Below the pieces are notes generated by a model that was given only the letters and a program-made list of their open reading frames with translations, was not told where the DNA came from and ran no database searches. Position numbers and translations under genes: made by a program. A stretch of 64,000 nucleotides of DNA, from contig NZ_BONO01000006.1 of NCBI RefSeq assembly GCF_016862755.1, positions 1-64,000 of the forward strand. The letters run 5' to 3'. The DNA comes from Cellulomonas pakistanensis. GTDB lineage: Bacteria; Actinomycetota; Actinomycetes; Actinomycetales; Cellulomonadaceae. This document shows, one piece after another, positions 16,111-23,348 of this stretch (position 1 is its first letter; every line of letters starts with the position of its first letter).

Positions 16111-17187
16111 ATGACCTGGTACGACGGTGGACCGGCGCCGGACCCGGCGGGCGACCGTGCACCCCGGTCCGCTCGTGCGCAGGGCGACGACCGGGGTGCG
16201 GCGCGCGCCGAAGGCGATCCCGCCCGCTGGGGGGATCGCGACGCCGCGGTCGGTCACGAGGTCGCGTGGTCCGCACCGGACCCGCCCACCCAGCCGCTCC
16301 CGGCCGCGTCGCGGGACCAGGTGGTTCGTCCCGGACGCGCCGCGGACGACGGCGCCGCACCGGAACACTCGGAGGGGCCGGCCGCCGGCGTCATCGCCGG
16401 CACGGCGCGGCTGCGGGCCGCGGCTCAGGCGGGGTCGACGCGCGGTGCCGACGCCGATGGAGAGGACCCGACGTGGGCGGAGGACGACGCCGGCCCCGAC
16501 CGGGCGCCCCGGCTCGGCGACTCCCTGCGGTGGCGCCTGCCGCCCCGGACCGCGGTGGTCGCGCTCGCGGCGCTGGCGCTCGTCGGCGGCGCGGTCGCGG
16601 TCCGCGCCGCGTCGCAGCCGACGGGCGAGCCCGTGGCGATCGAGGAGCCGGTGGTGACGGCCACGGCCGGCGGGCCGGACTCCGCGGGCGGTGGCGCCGC
16701 GGACGCCGCCGACGCGTCGCCCACCGGGGCGTCGACGGTGTGGGTGCACGTCGTCGGGCAGGTCGCGTCGCCGGGCGTCGTGGCGCTTCCCGCCGGGTCG
16801 CGGGTCGGCGACGCGGTCGCGGCGGCGGGCGGCGCGCTGCCGGACGCGGACCTCGCGGGGCTCAACCTCGCGGCCGTGGTCCAGGACGGCGCGCAGATCC
16901 GGGTGCCCGCGCCCGGGGAGGATCCGGCGGTCGGGACGGACGAGGGCGCGGCCGGGGGCGGGCCGGGGGCCGGGACCGGGGCCGGCGCCGCGGACGGGCT
17001 GGTCGACGTCAACGCGGCCGGCAGCGCGGAGCTGCAGACGCTGCCCGGGATCGGGCCGGTGCTCGCCGACCGCATCGTCGCGTGGCGCACGCAGCACGGA
17101 CCGTTCGACAGCGTGGACGCGCTGCTCGACGTCTCCGGCATCGGGCCGGCCGTGCTCGGGCAGATCCGGGAGCTGGTGCGGGTGTGA
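16111..17187 (+). CDS. comEA: ComEA family DNA-binding competence protein
   Basis: This 358-aa protein is an extracellular, membrane-anchored DNA-binding protein of the competence type. A long polar Arg/Asp-rich cytoplasmic region is followed by one transmembrane segment at about residues 145-170 (TAVVALAALALVGGAVAV). A SLBB-like domain then covers VWVHVVGQVASPGVVALPAGSRVGDAVAAAGG. A C-terminal helix-hairpin-helix pair contains DVNAAGSAELQTLPGIGPVLADRIVAWR and LLDVSGIGPAVLGQIRELV. In transforming bacteria it captures double-stranded DNA and passes it to ComEC. The ATG at 16111 is supported by a leaderless -10. The gene overlaps comEC by 4 bp (GTGA), so the two are translationally coupled. Confidence 0.9.
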   Translation: MTWYDGGPAPDPAGDRAPRSARAQGDDRGAARAEGDPARWGDRDAAVGHEVAWSAPDPPTQPLPAASRDQVVRPGRAADDGAAPEHSEGPAAGVIAGTARLRAAAQAGSTRGADADGEDPTWAEDDAGPDRAPRLGDSLRWRLPPRTAVVALAALALVGGAVAVRAASQPTGEPVAIEEPVVTATAGGPDSAGGGAADAADASPTGASTVWVHVVGQVASPGVVALPAGSRVGDAVAAAGGALPDADLAGLNLAAVVQDGAQIRVPAPGEDPAVGTDEGAAGGGPGAGTGAGAADGLVDVNAAGSAELQTLPGIGPVLADRIVAWRTQHGPFDSVDALLDVSGIGPAVLGQIRELVRV

Positions 17188-18926
17188 GCGTCGAGGAGCC
17201 GGTCGACGTCCGCCTGGTCCCGGCGGCGCTCGCGGTGTGGGGCGTGGCGGCGGCGGTCGTCGGCACCGGCGCGCGGGGCCTGGTCGCGTCGGGTCTGGTG
17301 GCCGCGGTGCTGGCCGCGACGGTGCCGCTGTGCCGCCGCAGACGGAGCCCCGGCGGCGGCAGCGGTGGTGGGACCGCGCGGCGCGAACACGAAGCGGGCG
17401 GCGCGGCGCCTGCGGATGCCGGGCGTGCGGGAGGTCCCGGCTCGGCCCGCGCCGGCGGGGGAGCCCGGGTCGGGGTCGCGGAGGCCCGGCGCGCCCAGGC
17501 CGCGCTCGCGCTCGGCGCGGTGGCGGTCCTGCTCCTCACCACCGCCGCCCAGGTGACGGCGCGCGAGGCGGGCGAGGTCCGCGCGCTCGCCGAGGCGCGG
17601 GACCGCGTGCGGCTCGTCGGCACCGTGCGCTCGACGCCGCAGATCCCCGGCGGGGCGGGCGGCTCGGGCACGGTGCGCTTCTTGCTGGCGGCGCGGTCGG
17701 TGGAGGTGCTCGGCGGTGGGGCGTCCAGGGCGGTGGCCGGCGGGGCGGGCGACGGAGCGGTGCCGGCCGACGGGGCGGTGGCCGGCCGCGGGGTGGTCGG
17801 CACCGGCGCCGCGGTCGAGGTCTACGCGCCCGCCTCCGCCGCGGACCTGGCCTACGGCACGCGCGTCGAGGTGGAGGCGCGCCTGTCGACGCTGCCGGAC
17901 CCGGCCCGGCGCGCCGTCGCCCGCGCCCGCGCCGACGGCGACCCGGCGGTCCGCGCGCCGCCGACCGGCGTCCTGCGCGTCGCCGACGCCCTGCGGGTCG
18001 GGCTCGTGTCGACCGCCTCCGCCGTGCCGGGCGACGCCGGGCGGCTGCTGCCGGCGGTCGCCGTGGGGGACACCCGCGGGGTGGGCGACCTCGACGAGGC
18101 GATGCGCGTCTCCGGGCTCGCGCACATCACCGCGGTGTCGGGCGCGCACTTCTCGATCCTCGGGGCGGCGGTACTCGCGGTCGTCGCCCGGTGCGGGGTG
18201 CCGAGGCGGTGGCGATGGCTGCCGGTCACGACGGTGCTGGGCGGGTTCGTCGCCGTCGTCCAGCCCGGGTCGAGCGTCGTGCGGGCCGCCGTGATGGGCG
18301 CGGTCGGCGTGCTCGGGATCGTGGCGGGCCGCCCTTCGCGCTCGGTGCCGGCGCTCGCGTGCGCGGTGCTCGTCCTGGTCGTCGTCGACCCGTGGCTCGC
18401 GCGCGACGTGGGGTTCGTGCTGTCGGTCGTGGCCACGGCCGGGATCGCGCTGCTCGCCGGGCCGCTCGCGCGCCGGTGGTCCGCGCCGCCGGACGGCGTG
18501 CGCCGGGCCGGCGCCCCGCCCTCGACAACCACCCGCCGCCGCGTGGCCGGCCCGGTCGCGACCGCCTTCGCCGTCCCCGTCGCCGCGCAGGCGGTGTGCG
18601 CCCCGGTCGTCCTCGTGCTGTCGCCGGCGGTGCCCGCCTACGCCGTGCTGGCGAACGTCGCCGCCGCGCCGGCCGTGGCGCCGGCGACCGTCGGGGGCCT
18701 GCTCGCCGCGGTGCTCGGCCCGTGGTGGCCGGCCGCGGCGACCGCGTGCGCGCACGTCGCCGGCGCGGCCTGCTGGTGGATCGCCGCCGTCGCCCGGACG
18801 GCCACCGGGCTGCCCGGCGCGCAGGTGGCGTGGGCGGGCGGGGCGGTGGGCCAGGTGCTGCTCGCCACCGCGTGCGGGGCGGCGCTGGTGCTGGTCCTGC
18901 GGTGTCGGCGGGGCATGGCACCCTAG
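17184..18926 (+). CDS. comEC: ComEC/Rec2-type competence channel, short form without C-terminal MBL domain
   Basis: This 580-aa polytopic membrane protein would form the channel for single-stranded DNA import. After an N-terminal DUF4131-like region with several membrane segments, the competence domain is recognised by AVGDTRGVGDLDEAMRVSGLAHITAVSGAHFSIL and VVQPGSSVVRAAVMGAVGVLG. Hydrophobic helices then continue to the end. Typical ComEC proteins carry a further metallo-beta-lactamase-type domain (total about 750-800 aa). Here the frame stops at TAG 18924-18926 and holA begins 5 bp later, so that domain is absent. The GTG at 17184 overlaps the comEA stop. Function in DNA uptake is therefore uncertain. 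Confidence 0.88.
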   Translation: MSVEEPVDVRLVPAALAVWGVAAAVVGTGARGLVASGLVAAVLAATVPLCRRRRSPGGGSGGGTARREHEAGGAAPADAGRAGGPGSARAGGGARVGVAEARRAQAALALGAVAVLLLTTAAQVTAREAGEVRALAEARDRVRLVGTVRSTPQIPGGAGGSGTVRFLLAARSVEVLGGGASRAVAGGAGDGAVPADGAVAGRGVVGTGAAVEVYAPASAADLAYGTRVEVEARLSTLPDPARRAVARARADGDPAVRAPPTGVLRVADALRVGLVSTASAVPGDAGRLLPAVAVGDTRGVGDLDEAMRVSGLAHITAVSGAHFSILGAAVLAVVARCGVPRRWRWLPVTTVLGGFVAVVQPGSSVVRAAVMGAVGVLGIVAGRPSRSVPALACAVLVLVVVDPWLARDVGFVLSVVATAGIALLAGPLARRWSAPPDGVRRAGAPPSTTTRRRVAGPVATAFAVPVAAQAVCAPVVLVLSPAVPAYAVLANVAAAPAVAPATVGGLLAAVLGPWWPAAATACAHVAGAACWWIAAVARTATGLPGAQVAWAGGAVGQVLLATACGAALVLVLRCRRGMAP

Positions 18927-18930
18927 GGGC

Positions 18931-19968
18931 GTGCCGACCTCCACCTCCGCCTCGCGCCGCCCCGCCCGGGGCGGTGGTCGCGGGTCGACGGCCTCCGCCG
19001 GCCTGGCGTGGGACGAGGTGGGGCTCGCCCCCGTGGTCCTCGTGACCGGGCCCGAGGAGCTGCTGGCCGAGCGCGCCGTCGAGCGGGTCGTCGGTCTCGC
19101 GCGCGAGCGGGACGCCCAGATCGAGGTGACCCGGCTCGACGGCGCCGCCTACGGCGCGGGGGAGCTGACGCTCGCGACCAGCCCCTCGCTGTTCGCCGAG
19201 GACCGCGTGGTCGTGGTCGAGAACGTCGAGAAGGCCACGGACGACCTGATCCTGGAGGCCACGTCCTACGTCGCCGCCCCGCAGGAGGACGTCGTCCTCG
19301 TGCTCCGGCACGGCGGCGGCCAGCGCGGCAAGCGGCTGCTCGACGCGGTGCGCGCGGCCGGCCACCCGGTCGCGGTCTGCGAGACGATCAAGCGCGACGC
19401 GGACAAGGCCTCGTTCGTGACCCAGGAGCTGCGGCGCGCCGGCCGGCGCATGGAGGCCCGCGCCGTCCGCTCGCTCGTCGACGCGGTCGGCAGCGACCTC
19501 CGCGAGCTCGCGGCGGCGTGCTCCCAGCTCGTCGCCGACACCACCGGCGTGATCAGCGTCGAGGTGGTCGAGCGGTACTACGGCGGCCGGATCGAGGCGA
19601 CCGGGTTCCGGGTGGCCGACGCCGCCGTGGACGGCAACGCGGGGGAGGCCGTCGCGCTGCTGCGGCACGCGTTCGCCACCGGCGTCGACCCGGTCCCGCT
19701 CGTGGCGGCGCTCGCGGCGCGGCTGCGCGTGCTCGCGAAGGTGTCCGCGGTGCGCGGGCGCGGGCCCGGAGCCGAGCGGGACCTCGGCCTCGCGCCGTGG
19801 CAGGTCGACCGGTCGCGCAAGGAGCTGTCGCGGTGGACCCCCGAGGCGCTGGCCGCGGCGATCACCGCCGTCGCGCAGGCGGACGCGGAGGTCAAGGGTG
19901 CGAGTCGCGACCCGCGGTTCGCCGTCGAGCGCGCGGTCCTGCGGATCGCCGCCGTCGTCCGCCGCTGA
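18931..19968 (+). CDS. holA: DNA polymerase III subunit delta
   Basis: This 345-aa protein is the delta subunit of the clamp loader, which opens the beta sliding clamp. It has the AAA+-like N-terminal domain starting VVLVTGPEELLAERAVERVV, with DAQIEVTRLDG and FAEDRVVVVENVEK. The central helical lid includes DAVGSDLRELAAACSQL and VEVVERYYGGRIEATGFRVADAAVDGN. The C-terminal collar domain includes KELSRWTPEALAAAITAVAQADAEVKGASRDPRFAVERAVL. Position after comEA-comEC is the usual bacterial order. The GTG is 5 bp after the comEC stop and lies in the same transcription unit. Length and order of segments are normal. Confidence 0.92.
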   Translation: MPTSTSASRRPARGGGRGSTASAGLAWDEVGLAPVVLVTGPEELLAERAVERVVGLARERDAQIEVTRLDGAAYGAGELTLATSPSLFAEDRVVVVENVEKATDDLILEATSYVAAPQEDVVLVLRHGGGQRGKRLLDAVRAAGHPVAVCETIKRDADKASFVTQELRRAGRRMEARAVRSLVDAVGSDLRELAAACSQLVADTTGVISVEVVERYYGGRIEATGFRVADAAVDGNAGEAVALLRHAFATGVDPVPLVAALAARLRVLAKVSAVRGRGPGAERDLGLAPWQVDRSRKELSRWTPEALAAAITAVAQADAEVKGASRDPRFAVERAVLRIAAVVRR

Positions 19969-20010
19969 CGGGACGCGCAGCCGGCAGAGGCCCGCCCGGG
20001 CCCGCGCCGA

Positions 20011-20766
20011 TCAGATGTAGTGCTGGCCCAGCGTGTTGCGGCCGGGCCGCAGCAGCGGCGCCGAGGTCCGGTCGACCAGCAGGCTCCGCTCGAGCAGGTT
20101 GCCCTGGTACAGGTCGAACCCGAGCCGCCGCGCGGCCTTGAGCTCGGTGCTGGTCTCGACGAACTCGGCGACCAGCAGGGCGCCGTGCGAGCGCGCCAGG
20201 TCGACCACGGGCTCGCCCTCGACGTCGAGGTCCCGCGCGTCGATCTTCACGAAGTCGGCCTGGGGGAGCAGCGAGCGCTGGTCCTGCCGCGACACGAAGC
20301 CGGCCATCGCGATCCGGAAGCCCTGCTCGCGCAGCCGGCGCACCCCGCGCAGGACGTCGCCGTCGATCCGGGTGGTCCCGGTGATCTCGATGACCAGCCG
20401 GTCCGGCCGGTGGGGCAGGTGCAGCTCGCCGGTGAGGAACGCGCGCGGGCAGCGCACGAACAGCCAGCGCCCGTGGCCGACCTCGTCCACATCCACCCGC
20501 CCGAAGGTGGCGCGGAGCACAGCGCTGGTGGCACGCTCGTGCTGCAGCTCGCTCCAGCCCGCCGCGTCCGTCGACGTCGCGCCCGGCGCGCGGAACGCGA
20601 GCTCGTAACCGAAGGGGTGGAGGCGGGGGGAGAAGATCCCCTGCCGTCCCACCACCACCTGCTCACGGGCGACGTGCCGGTCCCACTCCTGGCGCAGCAC
20701 GTCCGGGATCGCGGCGTCGATCTCGGCCGCGAGAAGTCGCTCGGCGTCGCCCTGTCCCGTCGTCAT
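20011..20766 (-). CDS. Degenerate EAL-domain protein (YuxH type without HDOD)
   Basis: This 251-aa protein has the fold of a c-di-GMP phosphodiesterase EAL domain of the YuxH/CdgJ kind, seen in VVGRQGIFSPRLHPFGYELAFRA, RLVIEITGTTRIDGDVLRGVRRLREQGFRIAMAGF, ADFVKIDARDL, LLVAEFVETSTE and GFDLYQGNLL. Several catalytic positions are altered. The EAL signature is YEL, the second Glu of the EIT(E) motif is Gly, and the metal-binding DD of the DDFG loop is missing (MAGF). The Lys, final Glu and QG are kept. It probably does not cleave c-di-GMP and may act as a sensor or partner protein. The HDOD half usually fused to YuxH EAL domains is absent. ATG at 20766; it is divergent from the secreted-peptide gene. 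Confidence 0.75.
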   Translation of the reverse strand: MTTGQGDAERLLAAEIDAAIPDVLRQEWDRHVAREQVVVGRQGIFSPRLHPFGYELAFRAPGATSTDAAGWSELQHERATSAVLRATFGRVDVDEVGHGRWLFVRCPRAFLTGELHLPHRPDRLVIEITGTTRIDGDVLRGVRRLREQGFRIAMAGFVSRQDQRSLLPQADFVKIDARDLDVEGEPVVDLARSHGALLVAEFVETSTELKAARRLGFDLYQGNLLERSLLVDRTSAPLLRPGRNTLGQHYI

Positions 20767-20932
20767 GCCCTCTATGACACCACATACGACGCGTCATGAC
20801 ACGGCCTCAGGTCGCTCACCGGGGGTGATATCCCGGGATCACGCGGCGAAGTGACGGTCGATTCACCCGATTGGGCGGACATCCGGCCAAAACGCTCAGG
20901 AGGTGGTGCGAAGCGCTCCGCGTCAGTCATGC

Positions 20933-20970
20933 TTCTCGTGACAGAGAGTCAACGTTCTGTGACAGGAGAG
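20933..20970 (+). promoter_or_regulatory. Direct repeats over the 5' region of the secreted-peptide gene
   Basis: TTCTCGTGACAGAGAG (20933-20948) and TTCTGTGACAGGAGAG (20955-20970) are near-identical copies 22 bp apart, about two helical turns. The second overlaps the AGGAGA ribosome binding site of the peptide gene. Upstream, CATGCT at 20928-20933 is the best -10 candidate, with no good -35, as expected for a promoter needing an activator. The HTH-TPR protein downstream is a possible binder. The rest of 20767-20932 shows nothing I can name. Confidence 0.45.
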
Positions 20971-20975
20971 CTCCC

Positions 20976-21113
20976 ATGCGCAACACGCTGAAGGCCGTCG
21001 CCACCGCCGCCCTCGCCCTGACCCTGACCCTCGGTGCCTCCGGCGTGGCGAACGCCGCCGGCGGCTTCACGATCCAGAGCGGTGCCACCGGCTGCTGCCG
21101 GACGATGGTCTGA
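20976..21113 (+). CDS. Small secreted-peptide precursor, candidate pheromone
   Basis: This 45-residue protein is little more than a Sec signal peptide plus a short tail. Lys6 and Arg2 form the n-region. Residues about 7-19 are the hydrophobic core, and ANA-A at 25-28 is a good signal peptidase I site. Cleavage after residue 27 would release AGGFTIQSGATGCCRTMV, 18 residues with a vicinal Cys pair. AGGAGA lies 6 nt before the ATG at 20976. The gene has its own hairpin terminator and lies 122 bp upstream of an HTH-TPR regulator on the same strand, the arrangement expected for a secreted signal and its receptor. No homologue is recognised, and a different role (for example a small antimicrobial or an orphan secreted peptide) is possible. 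Confidence 0.7.
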   Translation: MRNTLKAVATAALALTLTLGASGVANAAGGFTIQSGATGCCRTMV

Positions 21114-21132
21114 ACGCCTCCGGCGCCTCCCG

Positions 21133-21167
21133 GCTCGCCCCGCTGACTCTCGGTGCGCGGGGCGAGC
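21133..21167 (+). terminator. Hairpin terminator after secreted-peptide gene
   Basis: GCTCGCCCCGC at 21133-21143 pairs perfectly with GCGGGGCGAGC at 21157-21167, an 11-bp GC stem with a 13-nt loop and no U-tract, as is usual in Actinobacteria. Confidence 0.75.
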
Positions 21168-21222
21168 GGGGGCCCGCGCGCGGCGGACGGGTGACGTGCT
21201 CGCCCTGGCGAGGCGTCATAGG

Positions 21223-21228
21223 TACAGT
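21223..21228 (+). promoter_or_regulatory. -10 element, leaderless promoter of HTH-TPR regulator
   Basis: TACAGT ends 7 nt before the ATG at 21236, so the regulator is transcribed separately from the peptide gene. Confidence 0.5.
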
Positions 21229-21235
21229 GACACCC

Positions 21236-22567
21236 ATGACGACCATTGCTGACCGCGTCCGCCAGGCGCGGTTGGCCGCTGGGCTCTCCCAGACGGCCCT
21301 CGCAGGAGACGCGCTCTCGCCGAGCTACATCTCCCTCATCGAGTCCGGTCGGCGCGAGCCGACCGACGCCGCGCTCGGTGTCATCGCCGAGCGGCTCGGG
21401 TCCACGGTCGAGTACCTCAAGCACGGCGACGAGGGCCCGGCCGAGGCGCGCGCCAAGCTCGCGCTCGACTTCGCCCGCCTCGACCTGGTGTCGGGCGAGG
21501 CCGCGTCGGCCCGCGACCGCATTCTCGCGCTCGACCTCGAGCCGGTGTCGCGCGGCGTGCGGGTCGAGGCCCAGCTCGCCCTCGCGCAGGCGCACGAGAT
21601 GCTCGGCGACCTCGAGTCCGCCGTCGGCGTCCTGGAGCCGCTGCTCACGCAGGCCCGGGCCGACCAGCACCACCTCGACGCCGCCGCGGCCGCCACCGCG
21701 CTCGTCGCCTCCTACGTGGAGTCCGGCGACCTGGGCCGCGCGATCGAGGTCGGCGACCGCCAGCTCGCCGAGCTCGAGGACGCCGGCCTGACCGGCACCG
21801 ACGAGCACCTCCGCCTCGGCTCGACGACCCTGTGGTCGTACGTCGAGCGCGGCGACCTGCTGTACGCGACGCACCGCGCCGCCGAGCTGATCCGCCAGGC
21901 GGAGTCGCTCGGCACCCCGCGCGGCCGCGGGTCGGTCTACTGGAACGCGGCGCTCGTCGCGGAGCAGCGGCACGACTACGCGCTGGCCAAGCGGTACACC
22001 GAGCGCGCGCTCGCGCTGCTGGGCGAGGGCGAGGTCAGCCGCGACATCCCGCGCCTGCGCCTCAACTACGCGTGGCTGCTGCTGCGGAGCGACCCGGCCG
22101 AGCCGGCGACCGCGCTCGAGCAGCTCGACCGCGCGGCCCCCGAGCTCCAGGTGTCCGGCTCCGAGGTGGAGATGGCCCGCCTCGACGTCGAGCGGTCCCG
22201 CGCGCACCTCATGCAGGGCGACCCGGTCGCCGCGGAGGGCTACGGCCGCGCGGCGCTCGACCGGCTCGGCGACCAGCCCCGGCTCGACGGCGCGGCCGCG
22301 CAGCTCGCGATCGGCGACGCGCTGCACGCGCGTGGCGAGGTCGACGCGGCGTCCCGCGCGTACCGCTGGGCGGCCGACATGCTCGGCATGATGTCCGCCT
22401 CGCGGCAGTCCGCCGCGGTGTGGCGCGAGCTCGGCGACCGGTTCCTCGGTCACGGCGACGTCACCGGGGCGGCCCAGGCGTTCGACCGCGCGCTGCGGGA
22501 GGCGGGCTTCCGGCCGGCCGTGCCCGCGGTGCTGTGGGAGGCGTGGAGCGCGGTGGCTCAGGACTGA
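21236..22567 (+). CDS. XRE-family HTH regulator with C-terminal TPR domain (RRNPP-like)
   Basis: This 443-aa protein has an N-terminal Xre-type helix-turn-helix at about residues 4-60 (ADRVRQARLAAGLSQTALAG, then SYISLIESGRREPT). From about residue 75 to the end it is a helical array of tetratricopeptide-like repeats (for example AQLALAQAHEMLGDLESAVGVLEPLL, RGSVYWNAALVAEQRHDYALAKRYTERALALL, AAVWRELGDRFLGHGDVTGAAQAFDRAL). This is the layout and approximate size of RRNPP receptors such as NprR, which bind re-imported secreted peptides in the TPR groove. HTH-TPR proteins without peptide ligands also exist in Actinobacteria. The secreted-peptide gene directly upstream makes a receptor role plausible but unproven. 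ATG at 21236, leaderless; a 14-bp hairpin follows. Confidence 0.85.
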   Translation: MTTIADRVRQARLAAGLSQTALAGDALSPSYISLIESGRREPTDAALGVIAERLGSTVEYLKHGDEGPAEARAKLALDFARLDLVSGEAASARDRILALDLEPVSRGVRVEAQLALAQAHEMLGDLESAVGVLEPLLTQARADQHHLDAAAAATALVASYVESGDLGRAIEVGDRQLAELEDAGLTGTDEHLRLGSTTLWSYVERGDLLYATHRAAELIRQAESLGTPRGRGSVYWNAALVAEQRHDYALAKRYTERALALLGEGEVSRDIPRLRLNYAWLLLRSDPAEPATALEQLDRAAPELQVSGSEVEMARLDVERSRAHLMQGDPVAAEGYGRAALDRLGDQPRLDGAAAQLAIGDALHARGEVDAASRAYRWAADMLGMMSASRQSAAVWRELGDRFLGHGDVTGAAQAFDRALREAGFRPAVPAVLWEAWSAVAQD

Positions 22568-22611
22568 GCGACCGCGTTCCCCACGGGACGGGCCACGGCC
22601 CGACCCGCACA

Positions 22612-22645
22612 GAGGGCGTCACCCCGCAGGGGGGGTGACGCCCTC
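22612..22645 (+). terminator. Hairpin terminator after HTH-TPR gene
   Basis: GAGGGCGTCACCCC pairs perfectly with GGGGTGACGCCCTC, a 14-bp stem with a 6-nt loop. Confidence 0.85.
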
Positions 22646-22764
22646 GGCGCGTCCCGGGGTCGCACGGCGCTCGGCGGTCGCTCCGGAAGGGCAGCAGGTG
22701 TCGCCTCCCGCTCCGATGAGGGGAGATCTTCTGCCCGCTCGGCGGAGCGCCGGCCCCGGGGACG

Positions 22765-22806
22765 ACGAAGGGCGGCCACCCCGTGGAGAGGGTGGCCGCC
22801 CTTCGT
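22765..22806 (-). terminator. Hairpin terminator of rpsT
   Basis: Seventeen-base arms at 22765-22781 and 22790-22806 pair perfectly around an 8-nt loop, 17 nt downstream of the rpsT stop. It may work in both directions. Between this and the terminator at 22612-22645 I see only a weak GGGCAG/CTGCCC inverted repeat. Confidence 0.85.
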
Positions 22807-22822
22807 GACGGCTACGGTCGCG

Positions 22823-23083
22823 TCAGAGCGCGTTGACCGACTTCGCCAGCGCCGACTTCTTGTTGGCGGCCTGGTTGGCGTGGATGACGCCCTTCGAGAC
22901 GGCCTTGTCGAGCTTCTTCGACGCGGCGACGAGCGCGACGCCCGCGGCGTCCTTGTCGCCACCGGCGACGGCCTCGCGCACGCGGCGCACGAACGTCTTC
23001 AGCTCGGACTTGACAGCCTTGTTACGCAGGCGCGCCTTCTCGTTGGTGCGGATGCGCTTCATCTGGGACTTGATGTTGGCCAC
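22823..23083 (-). CDS. rpsT: 30S ribosomal protein S20
   Basis: This 86-aa basic protein is S20, a primary 16S rRNA binder made of a three-helix bundle. It begins [39 protein letters not shown] and ends with the conserved [22 protein letters not shown]. Length and sequence are typical. It is monocistronic, on the minus strand, opposite lepA, which is its common neighbour in Actinobacteria. The leader of roughly 135 nt between the putative promoter and the ATG could allow feedback control by S20, as known in enterobacteria, but no specific structure is evident. Confidence 0.97.
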   Translation of the reverse strand: MANIKSQMKRIRTNEKARLRNKAVKSELKTFVRRVREAVAGGDKDAAGVALVAASKKLDKAVSKGVIHANQAANKKSALAKSVNAL

Positions 23084-23227
23084 GGTGTGGTCTCTCTTCG
23101 TGTGTTCGCCGGAGCGAGAGGAACAAGGTCGTAGAGGGCGCGTCCGGCGCCGGGACTGGGGCGTGGGGACACCCGCGGAGAGGAACCGGACTAGTGCCCG
23201 CCGACCCGGGCGGACACGCGACTGACA

Positions 23228-23233
23228 AGCCTA
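23228..23233 (-). promoter_or_regulatory. -10 element upstream of rpsT
   Basis: TAGGCT on the minus strand gives a leader of about 140 nt to the rpsT start. The 265-bp region 23084-23348 otherwise holds only this leader and the lepA 5' region. Confidence 0.35.
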
Positions 23234-23348
23234 CCAGGAGACCGCCTCGCGGACGAAGCCCGTCGGGCGCGCGCGAGCGGCGGCTCGGGTCTCGGGCGCG
23301 GGCATGGGACCATGGTGGCAGTCCGACCCTGCGAAACCGAGGGAGCAC

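Noticed and set aside
20871-20975. Upstream in-frame extension of the small secreted peptide
   Set aside because: It would add a charged, Cys-containing segment before a well-formed signal peptide. The ATG at 20976 has the ribosome binding site.
22646-22764. Small RNA gene between the two terminators
   Set aside because: A weak GGGCAG/CTGCCC pairing exists, but no promoter or conserved RNA structure could be supported.
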